This document shows, piece by piece, positions 41,083-53,902 of a stretch of DNA of 64,000 nt. The notes under the pieces were generated by a model, which saw nothing but the letters and a program-made list of their open reading frames with translations, searched no databases and was not told the origin of the DNA. Both the position numbers and the translations under genes were made by a program. Location of the stretch: contig OX421500.1 in NCBI GenBank assembly GCA_949126835.1, positions 14,788,681 through 14,852,680 of the forward strand. Reading direction: 5' to 3'. Positions within the stretch are counted from its first letter, which is position 1. The number at the start of each line of letters is the position of its first letter. This stretch comes from Anisus vortex. Lineage: Eukaryota; Mollusca; Gastropoda; Planorbidae.

Positions 41083-41814
41083 TTAGTCACTCTGACTATG
41101 AGTTGCGATAGTGTTGAAAACACTGAGTGCTTTGCCGTGCAAGACTTTAGATAACAATAGGGTAAATACATGAGCTGGCCACTTTAATTGTCTGGCAAAA
41201 AGCTCAAAATATTTAAAATATTCAGTGAGATTACAATTATTATTAAGTTTTGGCACACTGTATAAATGGTTATCAATAGAATAGGTATCAATAGAATAAC
41301 CTTCAGAAGTACGAGCACCGGTAGTAGAAACAAATTGACAAGTACTAGTAGTAGTAGTAGAACAAACAACAGGACTAACAAAAGCACATGGAGAAAGAAA
41401 CTGTCTCAAATCGACCTTGTCCTTCGCTAACTCTATCTCCTTAAGTCTTCTCTCATGATTCAGTTTAATTTCTGCTTCCCTACGTCTAATTGCCTCTTTT
41501 TGATCTGCATCTTTAAGTCTATTAGCCTCTATCTGATCTGCTTCTTTACGTTTAATAGCCTCTTTCACCTCGAACTCTCTAAGTCTAAATTCTGCTTCGC
41601 GTTCATCTAACACAGATGTCACTAGCTTTAAATACTCTTCGTCCAGACTACCATCATTGACAAAATGTAAAATTATGTGTCCTTTAAGCACTTTGTTGGA
41701 ACTAATGGCTTTGACACTTAATTCTAACTTTCTAATAATAACAAATAAATCTTTTCTTTTAAACAACTCAAGTGCTTCTATCGAAGGATTTGCAACAAAC
41801 GATTCAACGTCCAT
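41083..41814 (-). CDS. LTR element 1 gag-like protein
   Basis: 243 codons starting MDVESFVANPSIEALELF, the first ATG after the primer-binding site on the minus strand. Residues about 1-80 are an N-terminal helical region. Residues about 85-150 are a highly charged, Glu/Arg/Lys-rich segment likely to form a coiled coil. The C-terminal part has YFELFARQLKWP and LLLSKVLHGKALSVFNTI, the pattern of the gag capsid (SCAN-like) fold in animal gypsy elements. The frame ends at 41083 before the capsid region would normally finish, and no zinc knuckle follows in frame, so it is probably truncated by mutation. Confidence 0.72.
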   Translation of the reverse strand: MDVESFVANPSIEALELFKRKDLFVIIRKLELSVKAISSNKVLKGHIILHFVNDGSLDEEYLKLVTSVLDEREAEFRLREFEVKEAIKRKEADQIEANRLKDADQKEAIRRREAEIKLNHERRLKEIELAKDKVDLRQFLSPCAFVSPVVCSTTTTSTCQFVSTTGARTSEGYSIDTYSIDNHLYSVPKLNNNCNLTEYFKYFELFARQLKWPAHVFTLLLSKVLHGKALSVFNTIATHSQSD

Positions 41815-42080
41815 TTTAGCTTTTTATTCTACACAGCAGAATAAAATACAAAGACTAGGCCTAGCACGCAATACTAAATGCACAAGATAGAAAGAAGCAA
41901 GACAAAAGTCGAGGCAAAATACTGTGTTAACACCGGCTTACAAAAATGTAAACAAAAGAAACATTCCAACGGCCAATTACCGATATAATACACACAAGAA
42001 AAATAGTTCCTTACGAAGACAAAGTAAGAGAAATAAACTACAACTATTCATTAAATTAATTCGAAAAGAATGAATTAATT

Positions 42081-42098
42081 ATCCCGGACGAGCCCCCA
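42081..42098 (-). promoter_or_regulatory. Primer-binding site, tRNA-Pro type (LTR element 1)
   Basis: The minus strand reads TGGGGGCTCGTCCGGGAT two bases after the 5' LTR end. This 18-mer is the well-known complement of the tRNA-Pro 3' end used to prime minus-strand synthesis. Its position fixes the element's orientation as minus. Confidence 0.85.
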
Positions 42099-43595
42099 AT
42101 TGTCACGTACCCGCCTTCTCGTCTTATCCAGTTAATGGGATATTCAAAGTTTTAATATCAAGGCTCTCTGTCTTAAGGGGTATGAGCGAGATTGCGAGTA
42201 GTGAACTATGTTAAACTATCCAACGAATATCTAAGTACTAACATTCAGAAAGATAGGGCCGGTTCAGTTGAATAATGAATAGTTTATTAAATATAAAGAA
42301 ATAACAAAAGGAATATTCACAGAAGTTACATACAGTAATCAAACATGAAATCATAATATCTTCTTATAGGTATAAGATCACCCACGAGAATAGCAAGAAA
42401 ATAGCGACTCTGATCTTGACCTAGATCAGGAAATATTAACATATTACAAAGATATGAAAGAGGCATACAAAGAAATCTCCTCAATATAATTAGCAATAAC
42501 CGTACAATAGTACAATACTAAAATGTTATAGTGTTTCCGTTATTATTATAATTATATTTATACAGTGTGCCCAAAGTTATCATTGTAAATCTCACTTACG
42601 CTTTTACAAATCTGAATAAAAACACAGTCTTGCACGGTCAGGCCTCTCTCAGGCAACTGACTAGCAAACTAGGAAAAAGTCCCCTTCTAAACCTAGCGCA
42701 TGAATCGCTAAAATAACACCACCCCAACACTAATCACGGGTCGCTCACACAGTGTACACTTTGGCACGTAACACGGTCATGCCCGAATGCTACTCGGGAA
42801 GAAAGAGTAATTATATGCATTTGTTCTCGCACAGGGGATAAGAAAAGTGTTTTTGTCTTTATGTTTATCTGGTGATAATGATGATTCACATATTGGTGGT
42901 TCCAAGTATAGGAACACACAATGCTTATTCCCCCCCCCCTTCTTTTTCTCCCTACACAAGATTTTGTGGGCGGGGCTTATTTTTCAATTTCCTTGACTTT
43001 TAGTACGAAGGCGAAAGATTCTTTGTAACTTTGGGATTCCGTGTTTATGTTGACCTCAAATTCTCGGAGTGGCTAGGAATGGTTTATTATTTCTGCATAG
43101 GGGAGTTCCTATCATTTTTTATGAGTTCTGTAATGATACCATTATTTTCACCCCTCCTAGTAATAGGTCTGTCCCCCGCACCACTCTAATAGTATTTAAT
43201 GATTTGTTTGTCTTAAAGGCAGTTAGTTTCAAGATAATTTCTTTTGAAGTCGCTTGTGTTTGCACTATTTTATTCTAACTGTACATAATCTTTATATTGT
43301 ATATATATATATATATTTGAACATATCACCTGAATGAAACTATCAACAACATTTAAACTGAAGCTTCCTCGTCAAGTTACTGTTCTATTGTGTTGTCTAC
43401 AATACTATAATATTTATTTACTACTCTAACGTCAGGGAAAAGAACTGTTAGAACGCAAATCCTGAGTTTGTGCCCAATACCATAGGGAGCGTTCGTGTAA
43501 TACTGAAACATAAATAATAATAACTAAAGTCTACCATACGAGACTTTTCAACGATATCTACACGGCTCTGGCCACAAGGAGATTGTGGACGTAAC

Positions 43596-43765
43596 AGATG
43601 TCATAAGATGTATGTCTGTGCTAATGATGTCATAAAATGTATGTCTGTGCTAATGATGTCATAAAATGTATGTCTGTGCTAATGATGTCATAAAATGTAT
43701 GTAAGGGTAAATGATGTCATGAAATGTATGTTTGGGTCTAGGATACACCCTTCGGCATTAATGGG
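43596..43765. repeat. Minisatellite, 29-bp units, second unit
   Basis: Units of about 29 bases on the theme tgtatgtctgtgctaatgat and gtcataaaa. There is one more unit here than at the equivalent site 12452-12570. Confidence 0.75.
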
Positions 43766-44140
43766 TTAATATATTAACTTTAGGCTTTAGGATTCCTATA
43801 AAAATAACCTCGGAATATATTGCATCTACTACTAGTTATAGTTTTTATGAGGACAAATAAATCTTCGTTATAAAGCAATCATTTGAATTCCTATAAGGTT
43901 AGTGCAACAAAATTATTTTTTTTCTTGTCGTTGATAAAGTCATAAATGCATTGAGCACATATATGTGCTATTCTATGGTAATTGGGTCTGAGTTAACATC
44001 AGTAGGTGTTGACAACTTTAATACGTCTATGTGCCAGAAATACTTGACTTTCTACCATTCAAAGGTCATTTAAGAAAAAAGAACTGTATTTACTGAAGGA
44101 CTACCTTAGAGCATTTTAGAAAAAAAGTAAATATTTTTTC

Positions 44141-45987
44141 TTGCTGATATGCTGTCCATACCCGCCCTGGTCACTTACAGAGACGTGGTTAATCCAGTTC
44201 TGGTCAACGGCGACCACCCACGTGTTCATGCTTTCGTTTGAAACCAAGCTGTTTAACACATCTTTAAAGACTATTAACCTGGAAGGTGGTTGTCGGGCTA
44301 TTTATAGGAACAACTTTTTATTCTTGTCCACTCATTACATAGACTGTCTTTTGTTGACGATTTTCTACATCGATATGCTGCGCCTCTTTCTCATCCTCAT
44401 ATTCTTCGACAGCCAAGTGGCAAAGACCATAGTTTGTATTCACACAAAAGCATTCTCAGATGTTAACTTTTTACAACCAACGCTCAGTGTCCACCCCGAA
44501 CTCAGCGGTACCAGAAGTCAACCCCGTTAGCTACAACTGCGCAACATCTAACGTTGTGATACGAGAAGCCAGCACCTTTGACAAAGACGGTCCGTATGAG
44601 CAATGCGACCAGTTGGAACAAGTATCAACAGTAGAAAACCCGCACACATATAAACAAGACAATCTTTCCCGGTTAAGAAAGCAAAATTCTAAAACGACAT
44701 TTTTATCTTGACATCATTCACTAAGATCCAAAGAAAATAATAATATACAGTCTTCTATAAAAAGCAAGCAACATAGTTTTCACTAACACATCAAAACGAA
44801 CACAGCTAAAGTCCAAAATAATGTTAACCCTGATGAATTTATCCAAATGAATGGGAACGAATTGCTTCGTTGCGACCACTCAGCTTCTTCAGATAGAGAC
44901 AATGACAAAAGCACCATCATAAACTTACACTGCGACGTCAACTCGACTCAAAAAAATGTTGGCGTTGGCAAAACGTTTCGGAAATTGTATACAATCTCAA
45001 AAATTAAGATCCAGGATACGAGCAAAAGCAATGATATCTAGTCCACACAGCGTCAATGAACGCCGTTGATATTAATGCTCTAAGTGCATCCAGTAACAGC
45101 CTACTGTTGCGAATATTTAAAAGTGCTGAGAACGTAAACTCCCTGACGCGTTTAAAAATGTTGCAGATGCCTGTTTTTCCGGACTTCCACGAGGATTTAC
45201 TTCCGAAAAGCTCCAGCAGGAAACATAGAAGAGAAAAAGCTGCGGAAATAGGTCATGTGACCGAAAGTTGTGTTAACATTAAGATTTTGTCGGTGGTGAG
45301 GAAGATAAGGACAACCCTCAAAGGACTTGCTCTGAAAAAACACTGACGCTATCCAAGAAAACCTCCCCGCAGGGCAAAAAGAAGATATGCGTAATCACAC
45401 TCACTGGGCTGTCTTCCAAAACTGCCCTCATGGTGGAGTTGAATAGTTCAAAGGGGAGTAATTTGATAAACTTATCGCCAATCGAAAAGAACAACAAATC
45501 ACATGCAGTCAAAATTGCAGAAATCCAAATAAATCCAAGCGGAGATAATCTTCACGTTACTCTAAGACCAAAGAGTCCATACGTTGTCTCAGCAGGACGG
45601 ACCTCTCACGCATCTACGATCAGTAAGAAATCGCAAGAGGGTACCAAGAATGCCCGCTCTCCCCGAGAAGAGTTCGTAAGCACCGCGGACATTCTTCAAG
45701 AGCATCACAATCGAGGATCGTTGCATCCTTTTAGGACCAGCAGAATGTTATTTACAATCTCACTGGTCTTCGTCATCAGCTTTCTCCCATTCTTTATAAT
45801 CGCTCATGCTCTGGTCCGATCCTCTGTTGGGTCCAACTTATACATCTCCCTCACAGACGCTGCGGTCAGCATTTTTATCCGCTCCTACCTCATCAGCAAC
45901 GCAGTCAATCCGATCATCTACGGACTTTTGAGTAGCCACTTTCGCCGTGAGTGTACTGGACTAGTCTGTTGCCTGTTTCTGAAATAG
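44141..45987 (+). pseudogene. Class A GPCR 3' exon, copy C, frame-broken
   Basis: Same receptor exon as copy A. The ECL2/TM5-like part (44141-44530) ends through a one-base shift near 44520. The intracellular-loop part has a stop near 44711 and further frame changes near 45040 and 45280. From 45430 the frame is open to 45987 and carries TM6 (MLFTISLVFVISFLPFFII), the IIAHALVRSS variant and a complete TM7 (NAVNPIIYG) with the HFRREC and LVCCLFLK tail. TM7 is intact, unlike copy A. The broken loop makes a full receptor impossible without introns that I cannot see. Confidence 0.7.
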
Positions 45988-46109
45988 AAGGCTCAGTTCA
46001 AAGATTTCTTAAAATAATCAGCAAGAGGGTGCCAATGATGGCTCAATTCTAATATTAATTTAAATATTAAACTTTAACATTGTAATATTACGTTACATAA
46101 TGCACAGGT

Positions 46110-46765
46110 CTATTGTATCTCAACTTATCTTCTGCCTTCTCCACGTGAACCTTTGCTAATGATGACCAAAACCGCGGATTTCATAGATCATCAATGGCAA
46201 TATTCTGGGACAGTGTACTATCGATGTACGTAAAGCGGCTCACTGTGTTGATGTTTTCGCCATTGATACTCATGTTTGGCTAGACAAAGTGCTTTCCGTG
46301 GGCTGGTTGGCATAGCACGTATGTCTTCTTAGTGCTGATGGTAAGTCCGTAATTTGAACATGCACTGGGTAAATTGTCAACACTGTGTTTCAAATCAGCC
46401 TCAGAACCGGCATTGAGGGCGCAGTCGTCGGCAAATGGTAAGTCGAGAATGGTGTCAAACGTGACCTTTGCTTTTGCTTTGAGTCTCCTAAGGCTGAACA
46501 GCCCGCCATCAGTTGGGTACCTATTGTTAACCCCCATTCACCCATACCTTAATGCATCACTGAGCATGGCTGCGAACATAATACTAAACAGTGTTGGAGC
46601 CAGAACACATGTTACACATCCCTACTTGACGCCATTAGTAACTGGGAAGGGTTCAAACACTTCTCCGTTGTCCTGGACACAGGCCTGCATTCCGTCGCGG
46701 AACTGCCTTACCATAGGTATGAACTTTCTTGGGTAGTCAAAATTTGCCATGATTGTGCTCACTAT
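46110..46765 (-). mobile_element. LINE reverse transcriptase fragment, copy C
   Basis: The longest of three copies. The minus strand carries YPRKFIPMVRQFRDGMQAC, VTNGVKQ and VLAPTLFSIMF, then LPFADDCAL (catalytic FADD) with LTISTKKTYVL. It continues with SINGENINTVSRFTYIDST, the region after the palm. Stops and a two-codon insertion in the palm show it is dead. Confidence 0.78.
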
Positions 46766-46816
46766 ACTTTAGAGATAAAAAAATCAAAGTGTCAATACTA
46801 CGTAAACCATACTATA

Positions 46817-47368
46817 TACTATTTTACACCATTACTGTCCATACTATTGAACGAACCGCCATCTTGGATCAAAATTACAACAAATATACATGTCTTTACA
46901 CTATCAGGGCGAATTAAAAGTGGCTGTAGAGGAATACGTCTGTGGACATTTTATCTGCTTTGCTTAGACAGACCCGTGAACAGTGGCAAGTAAAGTTGGA
47001 TGTCTGGCTATATAAACAAACAATATCGCAATACCAACTACATTACAACAAAAGAAGAATATGCACACCAGACGAAGAATTATTGAGCGTCAGCCTCCGG
47101 TCAAACTATCTACCATACGCAACAAGAAATATAGGCCTGTCGTCAAGATTTCAGTCAACAATAGCTGACTACTAATGAACTTTTTCTTGCATGATAATTG
47201 TGTGATTGTGTGTGCGATTGTCTATTTTTAGAAGTATATTTCTGTGCCTGTATATAAATTACAAATATTTATTTTATTTTGTTTAAAAAATGCTGAAGGA
47301 CAAAACATCTGTAATCAAGACACATTTCCATTTGTTTGGATCAATAAAGAAATCTTATCTTATCTTAT
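46817..47368 (+). mobile_element. 552-bp retroposon with (ATCTT)n tail, copy C
   Basis: Same element and same insertion point as 15084-15635, and absent from copy B. It was therefore present before copies A and C separated. Confidence 0.6.
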
Positions 47369-47919
47369 ATTTGCCTAAAAAAACAGAGAATTAATATGGT
47401 GGGGCACACCAAGCTTCTGTTCGAGGGCCGGATTCCCCACGTGTAACATAGGGTAAGATCTTTAAACCAAAAGCAATTAATTACTTTCTCCCACTGCGGA
47501 ATTTCCCTTGGATCAGTATTGTTGTTGCTCGGTAGTTTACCTGCACTGTCGCGCGGTAGCGCAAATCCCATACTACAGGTATGGGCGTCCAGACACCAGA
47601 GCGGGGTTGAGGCGGGAATTCCGTGCACATTGCTTCCTCCCAGCCGATGCTCGGAACCCCTCAGTGGTGCGGCCTCATAGCAGGGGCTGTCCTCAGTGCG
47701 TTAGCCAACCGGTGTGCTCTTGATGCAAGCATACTGGTGGTTTACACACTTTGCCAGCGATGATGCCCATGGGTACATACGTTTTTCCAGAAGTCTCTAA
47801 CCTTACCAACATAATTGAACATATACTTGTGTTATCTGGTCATTGGATTCATAAAAGCAGGTCGTTGTACTGGCTATATAATCACTTTGGGTGCAAAGTC
47901 AAACAATTTGTTACCTTAA

Positions 47920-50518
47920 CACTCAAACAACGGCTAACAAAGATATGGTACTCTGGTGCACCATGAAATAAACACATATAAAATGAACTTTAAAATTATT
48001 ATTTTTTGTACCAAACATCTTTTTTATATAATTAAATAGCATTTTAACATGTTTTGATAAAAAATATAACGTTTTAGTGAAATTTTTTTAAAATTGCGTT
48101 AAAAATAAATACATGAAATTGAGGGCGAACCATCGACGCCATTTTGTCTTCTTGACAACAACGCGTTTCAACACACTCGCTAATTTTTCGCTAAAATGGA
48201 CTCCCATTCCGATTTTCAACCTGATATTCAACTGATTATGAGTTCTGGATTCCAACTAATGATTCTGGTCATTCGGAAGATGAAAATGTAACTTTGCAGA
48301 CTTATTTGAATGCATCGGACACTGACGTGTAAGTATGGCTTGTGACCTAGATTACTTTCTTTGTGTGTGGCTTTACGAAATATATTTTTGTAAAGGCCTT
48401 TTTACAAGTATTTTTTATGTTATTTTAGATAAACAGTGTTTTTATATTTAGTCCTATTTTCTATGTAACCTATTAGTTATTAGAAAGTGTTTTCACTATC
48501 GATAATAGCGTGTTAGGCCTAAGTAAACACTATAGGCCGGATCAGCTGTTTTTTGTTTACATCAAGCAGATGAGAGAAAATTTCAATTTGGCTACAGTTG
48601 AATCCTATTTATATTATTTAAATGGCTCAGGAGAATTTATAATAATTACAACATTAATAATGCATAAATTTAAATTGCATTTTTTTAGTTATTTGTAACT
48701 AATTGTGTGTGTTACTTTGACTGTTGTAATTATATAAATACTTATACTATTTTTACTCTATTACAGTTTCTATGGCCTATGGACCTATGGATATGACAAT
48801 GTGGACACAATGCCTGAGCAGCCTGACCCATTTCTTCCTGTGATTGTTACTGGAATACAACTGATGTTAGGACAAGGGATGAAGCCTGGAATTTTACAAT
48901 GGCCATGACTTTTTTAAAGCTTTATTTCACTTTAGATTTGGTAACTAAAGTGTGTGAGTTTACTATTCCGCATGAGAACATGTAGGCCCTACTCCGAAAA
49001 CCCAAAGGTTGGTTTGACCCAACTGTGGAGAGTTTTATAGGTTTTGTAATCTAATTATGTATGCAGATATTGTCCCTTCTCCTAATGTGGTTAGGTTCTG
49101 GTAAAAAAAAAAGTAGGCACAAGTGACCAATTAATTAGTAAATATTATGTTTACGGAAAAGCAATAAGCATTAGAATACCATACTTTTTCATTTATTAGA
49201 TATAGCAAGGGTAAATTCTTATATTTTGTTTCAAACTTGAAGGGATAAAAATCCAGATTGGGTAGAATTAAATAGACTCATTAATTAACTTATTAAATTT
49301 GGCCAATTGAGTTAACAGTACTGGATAGATTTGGGAAATATTGGAATTTTTTATCCAATACCTAGCACTGCTAAACCACCAGTTTTATTTTAAGCATGCC
49401 ATGGATCCAGAATGTATGGATAAACCGGGCAACTGTAGAGTATATTATGACAGTGAAAAAGTTGTGAGAAGAACAAGTGTGAAATGTAAGGTGTGTGAAA
49501 TATTTTGTTTCCAGAAAGGTAGGTATTGTTTGTTAGTTTACCATAAATTGCTATAAATCAATACATATCAATAAATCTTGTTTTTTAAATAAATAATGTG
49601 TTACCGTAAAAAAAATGTAATTTTCATTTGTGTATTTACTAGTATTCATAGTTAAAAAACATCTGTAATTTTTTTTTATATTTAAAACAATCCGGTAACA
49701 ATGCCCCCCCCCCCCCCCCCCCGCGTAATTGCTAAAATGAAAAAAATTAGCTAATATTAAAAGAAGAGCCATAAAAATTTTATTCCTATACATATTTACT
49801 TCAAATTTGTTTTATCTTGTGTAAAATTGATTTTACTTTAATGAAATCTACATTTTATTGACTTATGACAGCCTAATTTGTTTTAATTATATTTGTAAAT
49901 GTTGAAACTTTTTTTTTTAAATATCTAAATATTATTTTTTTACCTAAATTTTCTTTCATAAATTTTTTATTCTAAAACAAATAGTTTTTTTTGCCTTGTA
50001 GCATTTAAGTAAATTAATTTTGAAACAAAATAAGACCAAATACTTATATTTATTCTCATATAACTTTAAAACAATCAAGTCTCAATTACCCCCCTCCCCT
50101 ACTAATCGCTAAAACACATAAAATCTATTAATATTACACAAAAATTCATAAAAAATTTATTTCTGTACATATTTACTTCAAATTTGCTTTGTCTTGTGTG
50201 AAAATGATTTTACTTTAATAAAATCTACATTTTATTTACTTATGTGTTCATACTTTTTTTTTCTTATATTTGTGAATGTTGAATATTGTAATTTTAGCTA
50301 AAAAAAAATATTTTTTTTTCCTAAATTTTCATACCAAATTTTTTTCTACTAAAATATATTAGATATTTTTTTAAATAACATAAAGGTTCATTCATTTTCA
50401 AACAAAATGATACCAAATACTTATATATTTAGCCAAATACAACTTAAAAAATTTAGTCACAAAGATAAAACATTAGTTACAAAGAAAAAAATTGAAAAAA
50501 ACTGCAGTTGTTTGAGAG
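47920..50518 (+). mobile_element. piggyBac-family transposon with decayed transposase
   Basis: Inserted at TTAA (47916-47919 and 50519-50522). Copy A has the uninterrupted ttgttaccttaaagatttag. The left end reads cactcaaacaac; the right end read inward is ctctcaaacaac. The interior carries transposase relics on the plus strand. It also holds a poly-C tract near 49703 and two direct copies, 377 bases apart, of an AT-rich block around 49790 and 50168. The terminal repeats differ from those of the element at 36792-37887, so this is a separate family member. Confidence 0.85.
48196..49556 (+). pseudogene. piggyBac transposase remnant
   Basis: Pieces in order: MDSHSDFQPDIQ at 48196; in another frame SEDENVTLQTYLNASDTDV before 48330, an acidic N-terminus typical of these proteins; a decayed middle part at about 48765-48960; and at 49395-49545 HAMDPECMDKPGNCRV, then RRTSVKCKVCE and a final YH, like the C-terminal cysteine-rich zinc domain of piggyBac transposases. 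The DDE catalytic core is not recognisable. Stops and frame shifts make it non-functional. Confidence 0.62.
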
Positions 50519-50689
50519 TTAAAGATTTAGACAAATAAAACACAAAGAAATATGAATTATACATTTTAAAAGATTTTAAATATTCTAAATGTAAGTAAAA
50601 ATGTATCTAAGCCAACTACAGCGGCGTAACTAAAAGGAACTAAAAGTAAGAGACGGGGCCTGCGCGGGTCGCCAAACTGACGCTTCAGG

Positions 50690-53600
50690 AAATTATTTGC
50701 TAAATATCTGACAAAGAAATAATTATATATATAACAATTAATCAATGATATTTTTAAAAAAATTTAAACAATCAAACATTTTTAATATCTTCCCTCTTCC
50801 AGATTGCAATAACTCAGTTTAAATTAGTTTACATAAAGCCTGTTTATTGTATAGTTACTTGATAGTTTGTCTATTTCTGACAAAATATTTTATGCTACTC
50901 ATTATCTGAAAAATCGTGGCGTGTTTGTGCATTTTGCCATTTAAAAAAACAACAACATTTATTTGATCATTTCCCTCATCTTAATGGTAAATCAGGGTAA
51001 ATATGTTATCCCATTCAATGGATAAAGTGTTTTAAATTTGTATTTACAGCATTACGTTTGTATCCAATCTGTTCGCTGCAAAGCAACATTCCACCATGTT
51101 TTAAAACTCCTTGTTAGCTTTAATAATAAATTAAAAAAAAACATTATAGAAAAGCGCCAATTTCAACAATCGCCCCAGGTGCCATTTTCCATACTTACGC
51201 CGTCGTCTTGCCCCAATAGTATTTGACTTGTACATTATTCTTATTAATAGTGCTTCTATTGTTTTTAATTAAACAAATCTAGATGCTTAAATTTATTTTT
51301 AATTATCATCAATGACATGTTAAAAGACAGGTTACAATTATCATCAAACCGTATTCATGTCGCCTATTTAGATTGTGTTCAGAACTAATAATAGAAAAAT
51401 GTATAAAAACATGCTTCTTCTTTTTCTTTACAATAATATAATTTTTAATAGATCTATATATGTATCGCTGCTCTGATTTTGGTTCACATATAGTGTCTAA
51501 AAGTGGCATATAAATGAATGCATATATTTAAGAGAAGGTAGAAATAGCAGTTACCTTTTAAATGTAAAGCAGATTCTTGTTTTCAAAAATATTGTCGAAA
51601 ATACGGTATTATTTAAACGGATATATTAAAGTACAAGGTAAATATATTATATACATTGAAAAAAACAAACTTTCCGTACTTTTCACGCCTTTAAGTGCAT
51701 CTCTTTATGTCAAATTCAATAGGTCGCACACCTTACTTAAACATGCATGCAATTGTTAATAAATTATTTGCTAAATATCTGACAAAGAATTAATTATATA
51801 TATAACAATTAATCAATGATATTTTTAAAAAAATTTAAACAATCAAACATTTTTAATATCTTCCCTCTTCCAGATTGCAATAACTCAGTTTAAATTAGTT
51901 TACATAAAGCCTGTTTATTGTATAGTTACTTGATAGTTTGTCTATTTCTGACAAAATATTTTATGCTACTCATTATCTGAAAAATCGTGGCGTGTTTGTG
52001 CATTTTGCCATTTAAAAAAACAACAACATTTATTTGATCATTTCCCTCATCTTAATGGTAAATCAGGGTAAATATGTTATCCCATTCAATGGATAAAGTG
52101 TTTTAAATTTGTATTTACAGCATTACGTTTGTATCCAATCTGTTCGCTGCAAAGCAACATTCCACCATGTTTTAAAACTCCTTGTTAGCTTTAATAATAA
52201 ATTTAAAAAAAACATTATAGAAAAGCGCCAATTTCAACAATCGCCCCAGGTGCCATTTTCCATACTTACGCCGTCGTCTTGCCCCAATAGTATTTGACTT
52301 GTACATTATTCTTATTAATAGTGCTTCTATTGTTTTTAATTAAACAAATCTAGATGCTTAAATTTATTTTTAATTATCATCAATGACATGTTAAAAGACA
52401 GGTTACAATTATCATCAAACCGTATTCATGTCGCCTATTTAGATTGTGTTCAGAACTAATAATAGAAAAATGTATAAAAACATGCTTCTTCTTTTTCTTT
52501 ACAATAATATAATTTTTAATAGATCTATATATGTATCGCTGCTCTGATTTTGGTTCACATATAGTGTCTAAAAGTGGCATATAAATGAATGCATATATTT
52601 AAGAGAAGGTAGAAATAGCAGTTACCTTTTAAATGTAAAGCAGATTCTTGTTTTCAAAAATATTGTCGAAAATACGGTATTATTTAAACGGATATATTAA
52701 AGTACAAGGTAAATATATTATATACATTGAAAAAAACAAACTTTCCGTACTTTTCACGCCTTTAAGTGCATCTCTTTATGTCAAATTCAATAGGTCGCAC
52801 ACCTTACTTAAACATGCATGCAATTGTTAATAAATTATTTGCTAAATATCTGACAAAGAATTAATTATATATATAACAATTAATCAATGATATTTTTAAA
52901 AAAAATTAAACAATCAAACATTTTTAATATCTTCCCTCTTCCAGATTGCAATAACTCAGTTTAAATTAGTTTACATAAAGCCTGTTTATTGTATAGTTAC
53001 TTGATAGTTTGTCTATTTCTGACAAAATATTTTATGCTACTCATTATCTGAAAAATCGTGGCGTGTTTGTGCATTTTGCCATTTAAAAAAACAACAACAT
53101 TTATTTGATCATTTCCCTCATCTTAATGGTAAATCAGGGTAAATATGTTATCCCATTCAATGGATAAAGTGTTTTAAATTTGTATTTACAGCATTACGTT
53201 TGTATCCAATCTGTTCGCTGCAAAGCAACATTCCACCATGTTTTAAAACTCCTTGTTAGCTTTAATAATAAATTTTAAAAAAACATTATAGAAAAGCGCC
53301 AATTTCAACAATCGCCCCAGGTGCCATTTTCCATACTTACGCCGTCGTCTTGCCCCAATAGTATTTGACTTGTACATTATTCTTATTAATAGTGCTTCTA
53401 TTGTTTTTAATTAAACAAATCTAGATGCTTAAATTTATTTTTAATTATCATCAATGACATGTTAAAAGACAGGTTACAATTATCATCAAACCGTATTCAT
53501 GTCGCCTATTTAGATTGTGTTCAGAACTAATAATAGAAAAATGTATAAAAACATGCTTCTTCTTTTTCTTTACAATAATATAATTTTTAATAGATCTATA

Positions 53601-53902
53601 TATGTATCGCTGCTCTGATTTTGGTTCACATATAGTGTCTAAAAGTGGCATATAAATGAATGCATATATTTAAGAGAAGGTAGAAATAGCAGTTACCTTT
53701 TAAATGTAAAGCAGATTCTTGTTTTCAAAAATATTGTCGAAAATACGGTATTATTTAAACGGATATATTAAAGTACAAGGTAAATATATTATATACATTG
53801 AAAAAAACAAACTTTCCGTACTTTTCACGCCTTTAAGTGCATCTCTTTATGTCAAATTCAATAGGTCGCACACCTTACTTAAACATGCATGCAATTGTTA
53901 AT
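50690..53902. repeat. Three tandem copies of a 1071-bp block
   Basis: Units 50690-51760, 51761-52831 and 52832-53902 have the same length and are almost identical. Each starts aaattatttgctaaat and ends atgcaattgttaat. The block is single-copy in copy A (about 16338-17292). No gene is encoded. The few differences include an A/T run that reads T2A9, T3A8 and T4A7 in successive units. Confidence 0.93.

Larger units (their letters stand above)
36757..42773 (-). mobile_element. LTR retrotransposon 1, gypsy-like, internally deleted
   Basis: LTRs are 36757-38529 (3' LTR in element sense, enlarged by a nested insertion) and 42101-42773 (5' LTR, 673 bases). On the minus strand each starts TGTTACGTGCC and ends GTACGTGACA. 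The target CGGT is duplicated at 36753-36756 and 42774-42777. A primer-binding site (42081-42098) and a polypurine tract (38530-38545, aaagaagtgtggggg) are in place. Gag and part of the protease are recognisable. Reverse transcriptase, RNase H and integrase are absent, so the copy depends on other elements for movement. About 38560-39000 is AT-rich with repeated taatgtaatacatat units. Confidence 0.88.
36560..43596. mobile_element. Long-TIR DNA element, second copy, interrupted
   Basis: Left arm 36560-36756 and right arm about 43405-43596 match the element at 11443-12451. LTR element 1 (36757-42773) sits inside it, flanked by the duplicated target CGGT. Removing that insert restores the sequence gtcggtcatgcccg seen near 11632-11645. 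Confidence 0.75.

Noticed and set aside
36792..50518. Treating the two TTAA-flanked elements as copies of one family
   Set aside because: Their terminal repeats (ccctttctgtccg versus cactcaaacaac) and interiors do not match.
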